From Sphingomonadaceae bacterium (GTDB taxonomy: Bacteria; Pseudomonadota; Alphaproteobacteria; Sphingomonadales; Sphingomonadaceae): 19,907 bases of DNA. The notes under the pieces were generated by a model. The model was not told the origin of the DNA. It did no database searches and saw nothing but the letters and a program-made list of their open reading frames with translations. Positions 1 through 8,362 of the stretch are shown here, piece after piece. A program made the translations under genes and the position numbers. The first letter of the stretch is position 1; every line of letters starts with the position of its first letter. The stretch lies in contig JAFARM010000234.1 of NCBI GenBank assembly GCA_019245455.1, forward strand, positions 1 through 19,907. The letters are read 5' to 3'.

Positions 1-156
1 GTTGTGAAGCTCGTCGTACGTGATGTAGCCGCGCTTCTTGGCGCGGGCGATCAGCTTCTTGATCGACGCTTCGTTGAGATCCAGGAGCGGGGCTCCGTCC
101 GTGTCCGCCTTGATCGCCGACTCGTCCGCGTCCGCCGTCCCGTTCGCCTTTGCCAT
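1..156 (-). CDS. rpoD: RNA polymerase primary sigma factor RpoD, N-terminal part (cut by window edge)
   Basis: The reverse strand from the ATG at 156 reads 52 codons to the window edge. After an acidic, alanine-rich leader comes a stretch containing EASIKKLIARAKKRGYITYD, which is typical of sigma-70 region 1.1 of the housekeeping sigma factor. RpoD directs core RNA polymerase to most growth-phase promoters. The gene lies 51 bp downstream of dnaG on the same strand, the usual dnaG-rpoD order of the macromolecular synthesis operon, which supports the call. The ribosome-binding site is weak (GGAC about 9 nt upstream). Regions 1.2 to 4 are outside the window, so only the start can be judged. A different sigma-70 protein is unlikely because region 1.1 is specific to primary sigma factors. 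Confidence 0.9.
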   Translation of the reverse strand, partial: MAKANGTADADESAIKADTDGAPLLDLNEASIKKLIARAKKRGYITYDELHN

Positions 157-207
157 CAATATCGTCCAATCGGTTGCGCGGCCGACTCGCGTCAGGGGTG
201 GAGCCGC

Positions 208-2040
208 TTACTCGTTAATGACGGCAAATCCAACCGCGCCGTTGACGGCTTCGCCATCGGCCAGTTCCGCCCGGACTTCATGGTTGCGCCGCACCGCCGC
301 GAAGTCGCCTTCCGCCATGCTCGTTCGGAAATGGGCATTGGTTACAGCAATGTCATCCCCCAGCCGCGCGTCGGCGACCAAAGCATCGAGAAATCTGCAA
401 AACTGAGCAGCGGCAAGCGGCAGCGGCGTGTCGCGGCGAAGGAAGCCGAGGTTGCCAATGCCCGGCCGGAACGCCGCCAGCAAGGTCACGGCCGCATCTC
501 CCGCGCCGCGCGCGGCGACCGCCGACTGCAGCCGGTCGGCGTCGGGCGCGGCGTCGCCGGCATACGCGTCGAGCAGCGCCGTCCGCAGCGCATCGTGCCG
601 CGGGTCGGCAATGCGCAGCGCCGCCAGCGGCTCGAACCCGGCGTCGATCAGCGCCGGGCGCAGCAGGCAGGCGGTCAGCACCTGCTCGACCATCGCCGCG
701 CGCAGATCGGGCCGCCGCGTTCGCAGGACGCCGGGGGAGGGGGTGGACCGCTCACCCTTAACCCACGGCGTCCGCTCCGGCCGGCGGAACTGCGCGTAGA
801 AGCGGTCGCGCAGCTCGCTGCGATAGAAGCGCTGCACGGCCGGGTCGGCGATCGCGGCGGCATGGGCGTCGAGGCGGGCCAGGACCGCGGCGCGGCGCTC
901 GGGGGTCGTCGTGTCCGCCCCTTCCGTCTCGCTCCGCCACAGCCGATCGATCAGCGGCTCGGCCGCCGCCAGCACCCGCTCGACCGCTGCCGCCCCGCCG
1001 CTCCGCACCAGGTCGTCGGGGTCCTGTCCCACCGGCAGGGTGGCGAAGCGCAGCGACTTACCCGGCTCGAGCAGCGGCAGCGCCCGCAGCGCCGCGCGCA
1101 GCGCCGCCCGCTGTCCGGCGGCGTCGCCGTCGAAGCACAGGATCGGCTCGGGGGCATAGCGCCACAGCAGCGCCAGCTGCGCCTCGGTCAGCGCGGTGCC
1201 GAGCGGTGCGACGGCGTCGGCGATCCCCGCCTGCGCCAGCGCGATGACGTCCATATAGCCTTCGACGACGATCAGCCGCTGGCTCTTGCGCGCCGCCGGC
1301 CCGGCGCGGTCGAGGTTGTACAGCGTCCGCCCCTTGTCGAACAGCGGCGTGTCGGGCGAGTTCAGGTACTTGGGCTGCCCGTCCCCCAGGATGCGGCCGC
1401 CGAAGCCGATCACCCGCCCGCGCACGTCGCGGATCGGAAACATCAGCCGGCCGCGGAAGCGGTCGTAGGACGCGCGGCTGTCGCCCTCCGGCACGACCAG
1501 CAGCCCCGCCTCGACCAGCCGCGCCTCGCCGTGGCTGGCGAGCGCCGTCTTCAACCGGGTCCGGCTGTCGGGGGCGAAGCCGAGGCTGAACGCCGCCGCT
1601 ATTTCCGGCGTCACCCCGCGCTTGCCCAGATAGTCGCGCGCCGCGCCGCCTTCGCCCGCCAGCCACTCGGCAAAGAACGCGGCCGCCGCCGCCGTCACGT
1701 CGTGGAGGCTCGCCGCCGCTGCCTCGCGCTCGGCCGCGCGGGGATCCGGCGCGGGCATCGCCAGCCCCGCCTCCTGCGCCAGCGCCTTCACCGCGTCGAT
1801 GAACCCCAGCCCCTCCTGCTCGACGGTGAAGCGGATCACGTCACCGTGCGCGCCGCAGCCGAAGCAGTGGTAGAAGCCCTTGTCGTCGTTGACGTAGAAA
1901 CTCGGCGTCTTCTCGTTGTGGAACGGGCAGCACCCCTTCATCTCGCGCCCGGCGCGGGAAAGCTTCACCCGCCGCCCGACGACGCCGGACAGCGACACCC
2001 GCGCGCGCAGTTCGTCGAGAAAGGCAGGGGAGAGGGTCAC
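208..2040 (-). CDS. dnaG: DNA primase DnaG
   Basis: The 610-residue product makes RNA primers for leading- and lagging-strand synthesis at the fork. The N-terminal CHC2 zinc-binding domain has ligands C38, H41, C59 and C62, matching the spacing in E. coli DnaG. The RNA polymerase core follows, with a YDRFRGRLMFPIRD block near residue 195. The Toprim motif VVEGYMDV has its glutamate at residue 260, and CFDGDAAGQ carries D304 and D306. The C-terminal third is the less conserved helicase-binding region. The start is GTG at 2040, whose GTGA overlaps the stop of the upstream DUF559 gene. The Shine-Dalgarno sequence (GGAGG at 2051-2047) is supplied by a palindromic repeat and lies in the 3' arm of a potential hairpin. 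rpoD follows downstream. The length is slightly above the E. coli protein (581 residues). Confidence 0.96.
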   Translation of the reverse strand: MTLSPAFLDELRARVSLSGVVGRRVKLSRAGREMKGCCPFHNEKTPSFYVNDDKGFYHCFGCGAHGDVIRFTVEQEGLGFIDAVKALAQEAGLAMPAPDPRAAEREAAAASLHDVTAAAAAFFAEWLAGEGGAARDYLGKRGVTPEIAAAFSLGFAPDSRTRLKTALASHGEARLVEAGLLVVPEGDSRASYDRFRGRLMFPIRDVRGRVIGFGGRILGDGQPKYLNSPDTPLFDKGRTLYNLDRAGPAARKSQRLIVVEGYMDVIALAQAGIADAVAPLGTALTEAQLALLWRYAPEPILCFDGDAAGQRAALRAALRALPLLEPGKSLRFATLPVGQDPDDLVRSGGAAAVERVLAAAEPLIDRLWRSETEGADTTTPERRAAVLARLDAHAAAIADPAVQRFYRSELRDRFYAQFRRPERTPWVKGERSTPSPGVLRTRRPDLRAAMVEQVLTACLLRPALIDAGFEPLAALRIADPRHDALRTALLDAYAGDAAPDADRLQSAVAARGAGDAAVTLLAAFRPGIGNLGFLRRDTPLPLAAAQFCRFLDALVADARLGDDIAVTNAHFRTSMAEGDFAAVRRNHEVRAELADGEAVNGAVGFAVINE

Positions 2041-2507
2041 TTCTCCCCTCCCGGAACGGGAGGGGCAGGGGGTGGGCTTTCCCCTCCGGGTACGGGAGGG
2101 GCCGGGGGTGGGCAGTCGGCTAACGCCGCAGCAATCGTCCGCAGCACGCCCTCAAGGTTCACCATCACCTCGCGGTTCCAGAAGCGAACCACCCGATATC
2201 CGGCACCTTCCAGATATGCCGTCCGTCCCGCGTCGACCTCCGACGAATGCTGCCCGCCATCCACCTCGACGATCAGCTTCCGTGTCCGGCACACGAAGTC
2301 GGCGATGAACGGCCCGATGACGATCTGCCGGCTGAACTTCGCCCCATCGAGCGCACTACCGCGCAGGGCCTGCCACAGCTTCCGCTCCGCCGGCGTCGGC
2401 GCATTCCGCATCGCGATGGCGCGGCTTCGTTGTTGCCAGGTCACAGGTGATCTGCCCACCCCCGGCCCCTCCCGTTCCGGGAGGGGAGGCGGGCGGCCGT
2501 CGCTCAC
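2037..2507 (-). CDS. DUF559 family endonuclease-like protein, bracketed by palindromic repeats
   Basis: This 156-residue protein has the DUF559 fold, related to very-short-patch-repair and restriction endonucleases. Recognisable parts are NAPTPAERKLWQALR (residues 35-49), ADF with D70, the EVDGGQH block with E81, D83 and H87, and RVVRFWNREV (105-114). The acidic cluster is the expected metal site; activity and target are unknown. Residues about 5-20 and 132-156 are translated from palindromic repeats at 2455-2488 and 2043-2112, so the compact domain is roughly 23-131. The GTG start overlaps the yqeY-like stop and the TGA stop overlaps the dnaG start, so it is translationally embedded in a core operon. 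A later GTG before TWQQRSRAIAM is an alternative start that would skip the repeat-encoded leader. It is probably cargo, or the mobilising protein, of the repeat element. Confidence 0.87.
   Translation of the reverse strand: MSDGRPPPLPEREGPGVGRSPVTWQQRSRAIAMRNAPTPAERKLWQALRGSALDGAKFSRQIVIGPFIADFVCRTRKLIVEVDGGQHSSEVDAGRTAYLEGAGYRVVRFWNREVMVNLEGVLRTIAAALADCPPPAPPVPGGESPPPAPPVPGGEK
2041..2065 (-). promoter_or_regulatory. Repeat-derived hairpin holding the dnaG Shine-Dalgarno sequence
   Basis: On the minus strand CCCCTCCC (2065-2058) can pair with GGGAGGGG (2052-2045) around a short loop. The 3' arm is the dnaG ribosome-binding site, with GGAGG ending 6 nt before the GTG at 2040. Folding would hide it; translation of the overlapping DUF559 gene would open it. 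Confidence 0.5.
2043..2112. repeat. Two tandem family A arms at the 3' end of the DUF559 gene
   Basis: Two near-identical GC-rich arm units, 2043-2076 and about 2079-2112, lie head to tail; each contains a small palindrome (CTCCC..GGGAG). They encode the last 25 residues of the DUF559 protein on the minus strand (PPPAPPVPGGE twice). The inverted partner is at 2455-2488. Just inside the second unit, TGGGCAGTCGGC (2109-2120) is shared with the linker elements in pdhB and pdhC. Confidence 0.92.
2455..2488. repeat. Inverted family A arm at the 5' end of the DUF559 gene
   Basis: This 34-nt unit is the inverted counterpart of the unit at 2043-2076, differing by about one base, and encodes the leader PPLPEREGPGVG of the DUF559 protein. 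With 2043-2112 it brackets the nuclease domain, giving a 446-bp unit (2043-2488) with terminal inverted repeats. Confidence 0.92.
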
Positions 2508-2956
2508 GCCAGCGCGGCCTTCACCATGGCCGAGGCGCTCGACATATCGATCTGCCCGGCGAAGCGCTCCTTCAGCGCCGCCATGACGCGGCCCATGTCC
2601 TTGGGCCCGCTCGCGCCCAGCTCAGCAACCAGATCGCGGACCACCGCCTCCGCCTCGCCGGCGCTCATCCGCTGCGGCAGGAAGCTTTCGATCACGCCCA
2701 GCTCCGCCCGCTCGGCGTCGGCGAGTTCGGGGCGGTTGCCGGACACGTACATCTCGATCGATTCGCGGCGCTGCTTGGCCATCTTGGTCAGCACGTCGGC
2801 AACGGTCACATCGTCGTCCGCCGGCGCGGTGCCGGTGCGGAGCTCGATGTCCTTGTTCTTGAGTGCCGCCGCGATCAGGCGCAGCGCCCCCAGCCGCGCC
2901 GAGTTCTTGGCCTTCATCGCGTCGATCGTCGCCGCCTTGATATCGTCGCGGATCAT
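2504..2956 (-). CDS. GatB/YqeY domain-containing protein
   Basis: The 150-residue product matches the free-standing YqeY family, related to the tRNA-binding tail domain of the GatB amidotransferase subunit; its cellular role is not settled. Visible signatures are the start MIRDDIKAATIDAMKAK, RLGALRLIAAALKNKDIE (residues about 21-38), KQRRESIEMY, ESFLPQRMS and GPKDMGRVMAALK, in family order and at full family length. The ATG at 2956 is preceded by AGGA about 8 nt upstream; longer readings would extend into the divergent carA promoter region. It is the first gene of the yqeY-DUF559-dnaG-rpoD transcript and its TGA overlaps the next start (GTGA). In many alphaproteobacteria this gene is directly next to dnaG, which suggests the DUF559 gene was inserted between them. 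Confidence 0.9.
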   Translation of the reverse strand: MIRDDIKAATIDAMKAKNSARLGALRLIAAALKNKDIELRTGTAPADDDVTVADVLTKMAKQRRESIEMYVSGNRPELADAERAELGVIESFLPQRMSAGEAEAVVRDLVAELGASGPKDMGRVMAALKERFAGQIDMSSASAMVKAALA

Positions 2957-3016
2957 GGAATTCCTGTCGAGTCGTTGACCGCCGACCATAGCCGAACCGG
3001 CCCCGCCGACATAGGA

Positions 3017-3045
3017 TTGACCCCGCCGCCGCCGCCCCCTAGACC
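3017..3045 (+). promoter_or_regulatory. Candidate sigma-70 promoter for the car operon
   Basis: TTGACC at 3017-3022 and TAGACC at 3040-3045 are separated by 17 nt, a good fit to an alphaproteobacterial housekeeping promoter. Transcription would start near 3052, upstream of AAGGA at 3074-3078 and the candidate TTG start of carA at 3085. This is a pattern match only. Confidence 0.4.
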
Positions 3046-3128
3046 CTCCGCCGTTTGCCCGCCCGCCATATGTAAGGAACCGCCTTGGCCGACGCCCCGC
3101 GCCTGCTCGACCCACCGGCGCGGACGCC

Positions 3129-4286
3129 GTGGCGGCGCTGGCTGGACGGCCGACCGGGGTCCTTGTCCTCGCCGACGGCACCGTCGTTTGTGGCATCGGC
3201 CTGGGTGCCGACGGCAGCGCGGTTGGCGAGGTCTGCTTCAACACCGCCATGACCGGCTATCAGGAGGCGATGACCGACCCCAGCTATGCCGGGCAGATCA
3301 TCACCTTCACCACGCCGCACATCGGCAACACCGGGGCGAACGCCGAGGACGTCGAGGCGACCAACCCGCACGCGCTCGGCTGCATCCTGAGCGCTTCGCC
3401 CAGCGAGGCGGCGTCGTGGCGGGCGGCGCAGACCTTCGACGCCTGGCTGAAGGCGTGGGGGCGCATCGGGCTCGCCGGGGTCGACACGCGCGCCGTGACG
3501 CGCCGCATCCGCGACAAGGGCGCGCCGAACGCGGTCATCGCCCACGCGGCGAGCGGCGACTTCGACCTCGACGCGCTGAAGGCGCAGGCGGCGGCGTGGC
3601 CCGGGCTCGAGGGCATGGACCTCGCCAAGGCGGTCAGCGCGACGCAGAGCTACACCTGGGACGACGGCCTGTGGACGCTGGGGCAGGGGTATGCGACGCA
3701 CGCCGGCAACCCCGACGGCCCGCACGTCGTCGCCGTCGACTACGGCATCAAGCGCAACATCCTCAGGAACCTCGTCGCCGCCGGCGCGCGGGTGACGGTG
3801 GTGCCGGCGACCGCGACCTTCGACGAAATCATGGCGCATCGGCCCGACGGCATCTTCCTGTCGAACGGCCCCGGCGATCCCGCGGCGACGGGGGTGTACG
3901 CGGTGCCGATGATCCAGGCGGTCTTGAACGCCGGCGTGCCGCTGTTCGGCATCTGCCTCGGCCACCAACTGCTCGGGCTGGCGGTGGGAGCGAAGACGTA
4001 CAAGATGCACCAGGGCCACCGCGGCGCGAACCACCCGGTCAAGCGGCTGGACGACGGGCGCGTCGAAATCACCAGCATGAACCACGGCTTCGCGGTGGAT
4101 GTTGCGACGCTGCCCGAGGGCGCGAAGGCGACGCACGTCAGCCTGTTCGACGGCTCGCTGGCGGGTCTGGAGCTGACGGACCGGCCGGTGTTCAGCGTGC
4201 AGTATCACCCGGAGGCGAGCCCGGGGCCGCAGGACAGCCACTATCTGTTCGAGCGGTTTGTCAACCAGATCAAGGCTGCCAGATGA
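3129..4286 (+). CDS. carA: Carbamoyl-phosphate synthase small subunit (glutaminase) CarA
   Basis: The product hydrolyses glutamine and passes ammonia to CarB to make carbamoyl phosphate for arginine and pyrimidines. The small-subunit N-domain (VGEVCFNTAMTGYQEAMTDP) is followed by a class I glutamine amidotransferase domain with nucleophile C276 in GICLGHQ, and H360 and E362 in QYHPEASPGPQD. The coordinates start at GTG 3129, the only start codon in this frame, which gives 385 residues but has no good ribosome-binding site. A better-looking start, TTG at 3085 behind AAGGA, encodes M-A-D, as expected for this family, but is in another frame. One base inserted between 3088 and 3128 would join it to the body. 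The stop overlaps the next gene (ATGA). The identity is certain; the N-terminus is not. Confidence 0.95.
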   Translation: MAALAGRPTGVLVLADGTVVCGIGLGADGSAVGEVCFNTAMTGYQEAMTDPSYAGQIITFTTPHIGNTGANAEDVEATNPHALGCILSASPSEAASWRAAQTFDAWLKAWGRIGLAGVDTRAVTRRIRDKGAPNAVIAHAASGDFDLDALKAQAAAWPGLEGMDLAKAVSATQSYTWDDGLWTLGQGYATHAGNPDGPHVVAVDYGIKRNILRNLVAAGARVTVVPATATFDEIMAHRPDGIFLSNGPGDPAATGVYAVPMIQAVLNAGVPLFGICLGHQLLGLAVGAKTYKMHQGHRGANHPVKRLDDGRVEITSMNHGFAVDVATLPEGAKATHVSLFDGSLAGLELTDRPVFSVQYHPEASPGPQDSHYLFERFVNQIKAAR

Positions 4287-4891
4287 GCTACCGCGACTTC
4301 GAAAATCAGCTCCTCGTAGGGTTATATCGTGCTTGGCAAGATGGACGCGACTTGGTTCCGTTTGGGCGTGTAGTTGCAGATCAAGGTCTGGAATTTGAAC
4401 GCGGTTGGCTTGTAAGAGCTCACGATAGCTTGACGAGCAAAGGATATGTCCAAGGCCCTGCCAATCGACGCAACGAGGAAATGACTATCGGCCGTCTCAC
4501 GGCCGATGGCATGCTATTTGTCGAAGATAATCTACTTGATGAATCAGTCGTCGTCGAGGACGATCAGAGCAATTTGGTTCCCGCTGCAGATCGAGTTGTC
4601 TCACTTAGCCACAACCAATCTGCCGAAATCGAAATACCTCTTGAAGAAGTCATACGAGAGCTTGATACCAATAATGGCTTATCTGAAGACCCAACCTTTC
4701 GACAGCGAGTACTAGGACAGCTTCGTGCCGGGCGCGAGTTAATTCGCGCTGGTGAGTTCAAGCTAGCTCTCTTTCATCTAACCGTCATCACCGCCTTGAA
4801 TGAGCTCATAGTACGCTATCGTGACGGTATCATCGCTGGATTGGCTACTAATCTTTTGCAGTATCTGATCACTAACGGCTTCGGTAATTGA
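4283..4891 (+). CDS. Unrecognised accessory protein inserted between carA and carB
   Basis: I do not recognise this 202-residue protein. Residues about 1-82 look like a winged-helix domain: helices, then a basic [21 protein letters not shown] block, where the LTADG turn resembles the C-terminal wing and helix of many such regulators. The middle (about 85-135) is acidic and includes [14 protein letters not shown]. Residues 137-198 form long helices ending in a hydrophobic segment, [16 protein letters not shown], that might be amphipathic or membrane-interacting. The ATG overlaps the carA stop (ATGA) and the TGA overlaps the carB ATG (TGATG). Base composition is clearly AT-richer than both neighbours and rare codons are frequent, so recent transfer is likely. 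It does not resemble a carbamoyl-phosphate enzyme and no function is assigned. Confidence 0.82.
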   Translation: MSYRDFENQLLVGLYRAWQDGRDLVPFGRVVADQGLEFERGWLVRAHDSLTSKGYVQGPANRRNEEMTIGRLTADGMLFVEDNLLDESVVVEDDQSNLVPAADRVVSLSHNQSAEIEIPLEEVIRELDTNNGLSEDPTFRQRVLGQLRAGRELIRAGEFKLALFHLTVITALNELIVRYRDGIIAGLATNLLQYLITNGFGN

Positions 4892-7800
4892 TGCCCCGCC
4901 GCACCGACATCTCGTCCATCCTCATCATCGGCGCCGGCCCGATCATCATCGGGCAGGCGTGCGAGTTCGACTATTCGGGGACGCAGGCGTGCAAGGCGCT
5001 GCGCGCCGAGGGGTACCGCATCGTCCTGGTCAACTCGAACCCGGCGACGATCATGACCGATCCCGACCTGGCGGATGCGACCTATGTCGAGCCGATCACG
5101 CCCGCGGTCGTCGCCAAGATCATCGAGCGCGAGCGCCCCGACGCGCTGCTGCCGACGATGGGCGGGCAGACGGCGCTCAACACCGCGCTGGCGCTGTTCC
5201 GCGACGGCACGCTCGCGAAGTACGGCGTCGAGCTGATCGGGGCCGACGCGACCGCCATCGACAAGGCCGAGGACCGGCTGAAATTCCGCGACGCGATGGA
5301 CGCGATCGGGCTCGAATCCCCGCGCAGCCGCATCGCGCACGACATGAGCGAAGCGCTCGAAGCGCTTGAGTTCACCGGCCTGCCGGCGATCATCCGCCCG
5401 TCGTTCACCATGGGCGGGACCGGCGGCGGCATCGCCTATAACCGCGAGGAGTTCGTCCATATCGTTACGACCGGCCTCGACGCCTCGCCGACGACCGAGG
5501 TGCTGATCGAGGAGTCGGTCCTCGGCTGGAAGGAATATGAGATGGAGGTCGTGCGCGACCGCGCCGACAACGCCATCATCATCTGCGGCATCGAGAACGT
5601 CGATCCGATGGGCGTCCACACCGGCGACAGCATCACCGTCGCGCCGATCCTGACGCTGACCGACAAGGAATATCAGATCATGCGCAACGCGTCGATTGCG
5701 TGCTTGCGCGAAATCGGTGTCGAAACAGGGGGTTCGAACGTCCAGTTCGCGGTCGACCCGAAGGACGGGCGGCTCGTCGTCATCGAGATGAACCCGCGCG
5801 TCAGCCGTTCCTCGGCGCTGGCGTCGAAGGCGACGGGCTTCCCGATCGCCAAGGTCGCGGCGCTGCTCGCGGTCGGCTACACATTGGACGAGATCGAGAA
5901 CGACATCACCGGCGCGACGCCGGCGAGCTTCGAGCCTACGATCGACTATGTCGTGACAAAGATCCCGCGCTTCGCCTTCGAGAAGTTCAAGGGGGCGGAG
6001 GCGGTGCTCGGCACGGCGATGAAGTCGGTCGGCGAGGTCATGGCCATCGGCCGCTCGATCCACGAGAGCCTGCAGAAGGCGCTGCGCGGGCTGGAGACCG
6101 GGCTGACCGGCTTCGACGAGGTGCCCGAGCTCGTCGGCGCGTCGGACGAGGAGATCGCCGCGGCGCTGTCGATCCCCGGGCCAGACCGGCTGCGGATCGC
6201 GGCGGACGCGCTCCGGGCGGGGTTCAGCGTCGAGCGGGTGCACGCGATTGCGAAGTACGAGCCGTGGTTTCTCAACCGGATCGCAGAGATTGTTGCGGCG
6301 GAGGAGGAGGTGCGGGGCGGAGGACTTGACAATGTTCTTCCCCGTCATTCCCGCGAAAGCGGGAACCCATCTCCAGCGGCCGAGCGCAATGCGACGGCGA
6401 TTGTCCAGCGCGACGGAGGGCGGGAGATGGGTCCCCGCTTTCGCGGGGATGACGGGGTAGGGAGCGAACAGAGCGACGCGGAACGGGCCGCCACCCTCCG
6501 CCGCCTCAAGGCCATGGGCTTTTCCGACGCGCGGCTGGCAAGGCTCGCCGGTGTCGCCGCCGCCGACGTCACGGCCGCCCGCCAGCGCTTGCGCGTCGCC
6601 CCCGTGTTCAAGCGCATCGACACCTGCGCCGGCGAGTTCGCCGCGCGCACCCCGTATATGTATTCAAGCTACGAGACCCCGACCTTCGGCCGCGCCGAAT
6701 GCGAGGCCGAGCCGACGAATGCGCGCAAGGTCGTCATCCTCGGCGGCGGGCCGAACCGGATCGGGCAGGGGATCGAGTTCGACTATTGCTGCGTCCACGC
6801 CTGCTACGCGCTCAAGGCCGCGGGCTTCGAGACGATCATGGTCAACTGCAACCCTGAAACGGTCAGCACCGACTATGACACCGCCGATCGCCTCTATTTC
6901 GAGCCGCTGACCGCCGAGGACGTCATCAAGGTCATCACCCGCGAGGCGTCGAACGGCGAGATCGTCCGCGTGATCGTCAAGTTCGGCGGGCAGCCGCCCT
7001 TGAACCTTGCGCGCGCACTGAAGGACGCGGGCATCCCCATCCTCGGCACCTCGCCCGACAACATCGACTTGGCCGAGGACCGCGAGCGCTTCGCCGCGCT
7101 GGTCCGCGACCTGGGCCTGAAGCAGCCGAACAACGGCATCGCGACGAGCCGCGAACAGGCCGGCGCGATCGCCGCCACGGTCGGCTATCCGGTGCTGATG
7201 CGCCCGTCGTTCGTTCTCGGCGGCCGGGCGATGGAGGTGGTGGAGACACCGGCCGCCCTCGACGCCTACCTCCGCGACAACGCCGCGGCACTGTCGGGCG
7301 GCCCAGTCCTGATCGACCAGTACCTGCGTGACGCGGTCGAGGTCGACGTCGATGCACTCGCCGACGCCGACACGGTGTTCGTTGCCGGCGTCCTCCAGCA
7401 CATCGAGGAGGCGGGAGTTCACTCTGGCGACAGCGCCTGCTCGATCCCGCCGCATTCGCTGAGCCCTGCCGTCGTCGCCGAGATCGAACGGCAGACGGCG
7501 CTCCTCGCCCGCGTGCTCGACGTTCGCGGCCTGATGAACGTCCAGTTCGCGGTGAAGGACGACCAGGTCTATCTGATCGAGGTCAACCCGCGCGCCTCGC
7601 GCACCGTGCCGTTCACCGCCAAGGCGACCGGCATCCCCATCGCCAAGATCGCCGCGCGCGTCATGGCCGGCGAAAGCCTCGCCAGCTTCGGCCTCCAGCG
7701 TCCCGATTGGCAGCACATCGCCGTCAAGGAAGCGGTGTTCCCCTTCGCCCGCTTCCCGGGCACCGACCCGGTCCTCGGCCCCGAGATGAAGTCGACCGGC

Positions 7801-8283
7801 GAGGTGATGGGCATCGACGCCGACTTCGCGATGGCCTTCGCCAAGGCGCAGCTCGCCGCCGGCACGGTGCTGCCGATGGCGGGGACGGTGTTCCTGTCGG
7901 TCAAGGACAGCGACAAGGGCGTGGTGCTCGACGCCGCGCGCGACCTGATGGCGATGGGCTTCGACCTGATCGCGACCGACGGCACGGCGCAGTACCTGGT
8001 AGGGCAGGGGCTCGCTGTCGCTCGGGTCAACAAGGTGCAGCAGGGCCGGCCGCATATCGTCGACCGGATCAAGGACGGTGGCGTCGCGCTGATCGTCAAC
8101 ACGACCGAAGGCGTCCAGTCGCTCAAGGACTCCGCCTCGATCCGCGCCTCCGCGCTGTACGGCAAGGTGCCGTATTATACCACCGCCTCGGCGTTCAACG
8201 CCGCCGCCCAGGCCATTGCCGCGCTCAAGGCGAGGCCGCTTGAAGTGCGCTCCCTCCAGTCATACTATTCGGCGCTGGATTAA
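4891..8283 (+). CDS. carB: Carbamoyl-phosphate synthase large subunit CarB, with an in-frame palindromic insertion
   Basis: The 1130-residue product makes carbamoyl phosphate from bicarbonate, ammonia and two ATP. The start [18 protein letters not shown] is typical. The first ATP-grasp half carries [12 protein letters not shown] near residues 169-180; the second opens with [15 protein letters not shown] and has [13 protein letters not shown] near 770. An allosteric MGS-like domain ends the protein. Between the halves, in the oligomerisation region, residues about 484-522 are translated from a 118-bp palindrome (6340-6457), which helps explain why it is longer than the 1073-residue E. coli enzyme. 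The flanking sequence resumes normally, so the gene is probably functional. GGQPPLNLA near residue 700 replaces the more usual GGQTPL. The ATG overlaps the upstream gene stop; an in-frame TTG one codon earlier is less likely. Confidence 0.95.
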   Translation: MPRRTDISSILIIGAGPIIIGQACEFDYSGTQACKALRAEGYRIVLVNSNPATIMTDPDLADATYVEPITPAVVAKIIERERPDALLPTMGGQTALNTALALFRDGTLAKYGVELIGADATAIDKAEDRLKFRDAMDAIGLESPRSRIAHDMSEALEALEFTGLPAIIRPSFTMGGTGGGIAYNREEFVHIVTTGLDASPTTEVLIEESVLGWKEYEMEVVRDRADNAIIICGIENVDPMGVHTGDSITVAPILTLTDKEYQIMRNASIACLREIGVETGGSNVQFAVDPKDGRLVVIEMNPRVSRSSALASKATGFPIAKVAALLAVGYTLDEIENDITGATPASFEPTIDYVVTKIPRFAFEKFKGAEAVLGTAMKSVGEVMAIGRSIHESLQKALRGLETGLTGFDEVPELVGASDEEIAAALSIPGPDRLRIAADALRAGFSVERVHAIAKYEPWFLNRIAEIVAAEEEVRGGGLDNVLPRHSRESGNPSPAAERNATAIVQRDGGREMGPRFRGDDGVGSEQSDAERAATLRRLKAMGFSDARLARLAGVAAADVTAARQRLRVAPVFKRIDTCAGEFAARTPYMYSSYETPTFGRAECEAEPTNARKVVILGGGPNRIGQGIEFDYCCVHACYALKAAGFETIMVNCNPETVSTDYDTADRLYFEPLTAEDVIKVITREASNGEIVRVIVKFGGQPPLNLARALKDAGIPILGTSPDNIDLAEDRERFAALVRDLGLKQPNNGIATSREQAGAIAATVGYPVLMRPSFVLGGRAMEVVETPAALDAYLRDNAAALSGGPVLIDQYLRDAVEVDVDALADADTVFVAGVLQHIEEAGVHSGDSACSIPPHSLSPAVVAEIERQTALLARVLDVRGLMNVQFAVKDDQVYLIEVNPRASRTVPFTAKATGIPIAKIAARVMAGESLASFGLQRPDWQHIAVKEAVFPFARFPGTDPVLGPEMKSTGEVMGIDADFAMAFAKAQLAAGTVLPMAGTVFLSVKDSDKGVVLDAARDLMAMGFDLIATDGTAQYLVGQGLAVARVNKVQQGRPHIVDRIKDGGVALIVNTTEGVQSLKDSASIRASALYGKVPYYTTASAFNAAAQAIAALKARPLEVRSLQSYYSALD
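6340..6457. repeat. 118-bp REP-like palindrome inside carB (family B)
   Basis: Two 35-nt inverted arms, 6340-6374 and 6423-6457, match each other with two differences and enclose a 48-nt centre. Each arm contains its own small hairpin (CCCGCGAAAGCGGG). The element is translated through, giving RHSRESGNP from the left arm and GPRFRGDDG from the right, peptides characteristic of this repeat when it invades genes. Another copy lies at 15795-15904. Confidence 0.93.
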
Positions 8284-8362
8284 GCCCCCGGACCCGAGAG
8301 TTGCCGTTACGCGGTGGTCTTTCCTCCGCGGGCACGGGCGTTGAACAGGGAAGTCAGCACGC

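Noticed and set aside
4-2586. Very long plus-strand open frame across the dnaG and DUF559 region
   Set aside because: It is the antisense of dnaG, whose zinc-finger and Toprim motifs are unmistakable; the frame is open only because of the high GC content and is rich in Arg, Ala and Pro.
2447-4282. Long upstream extension of the carA/carB accessory gene
   Set aside because: The extension reads through carA and the yqeY-like gene in a wrong frame; the natural start is the ATG at 4283 overlapping the carA stop.
4816-6348. 510-codon minus-strand open frame inside carB
   Set aside because: Antisense of conserved carB sequence with Arg/Asp-rich, low-complexity translation and no recognisable domain.
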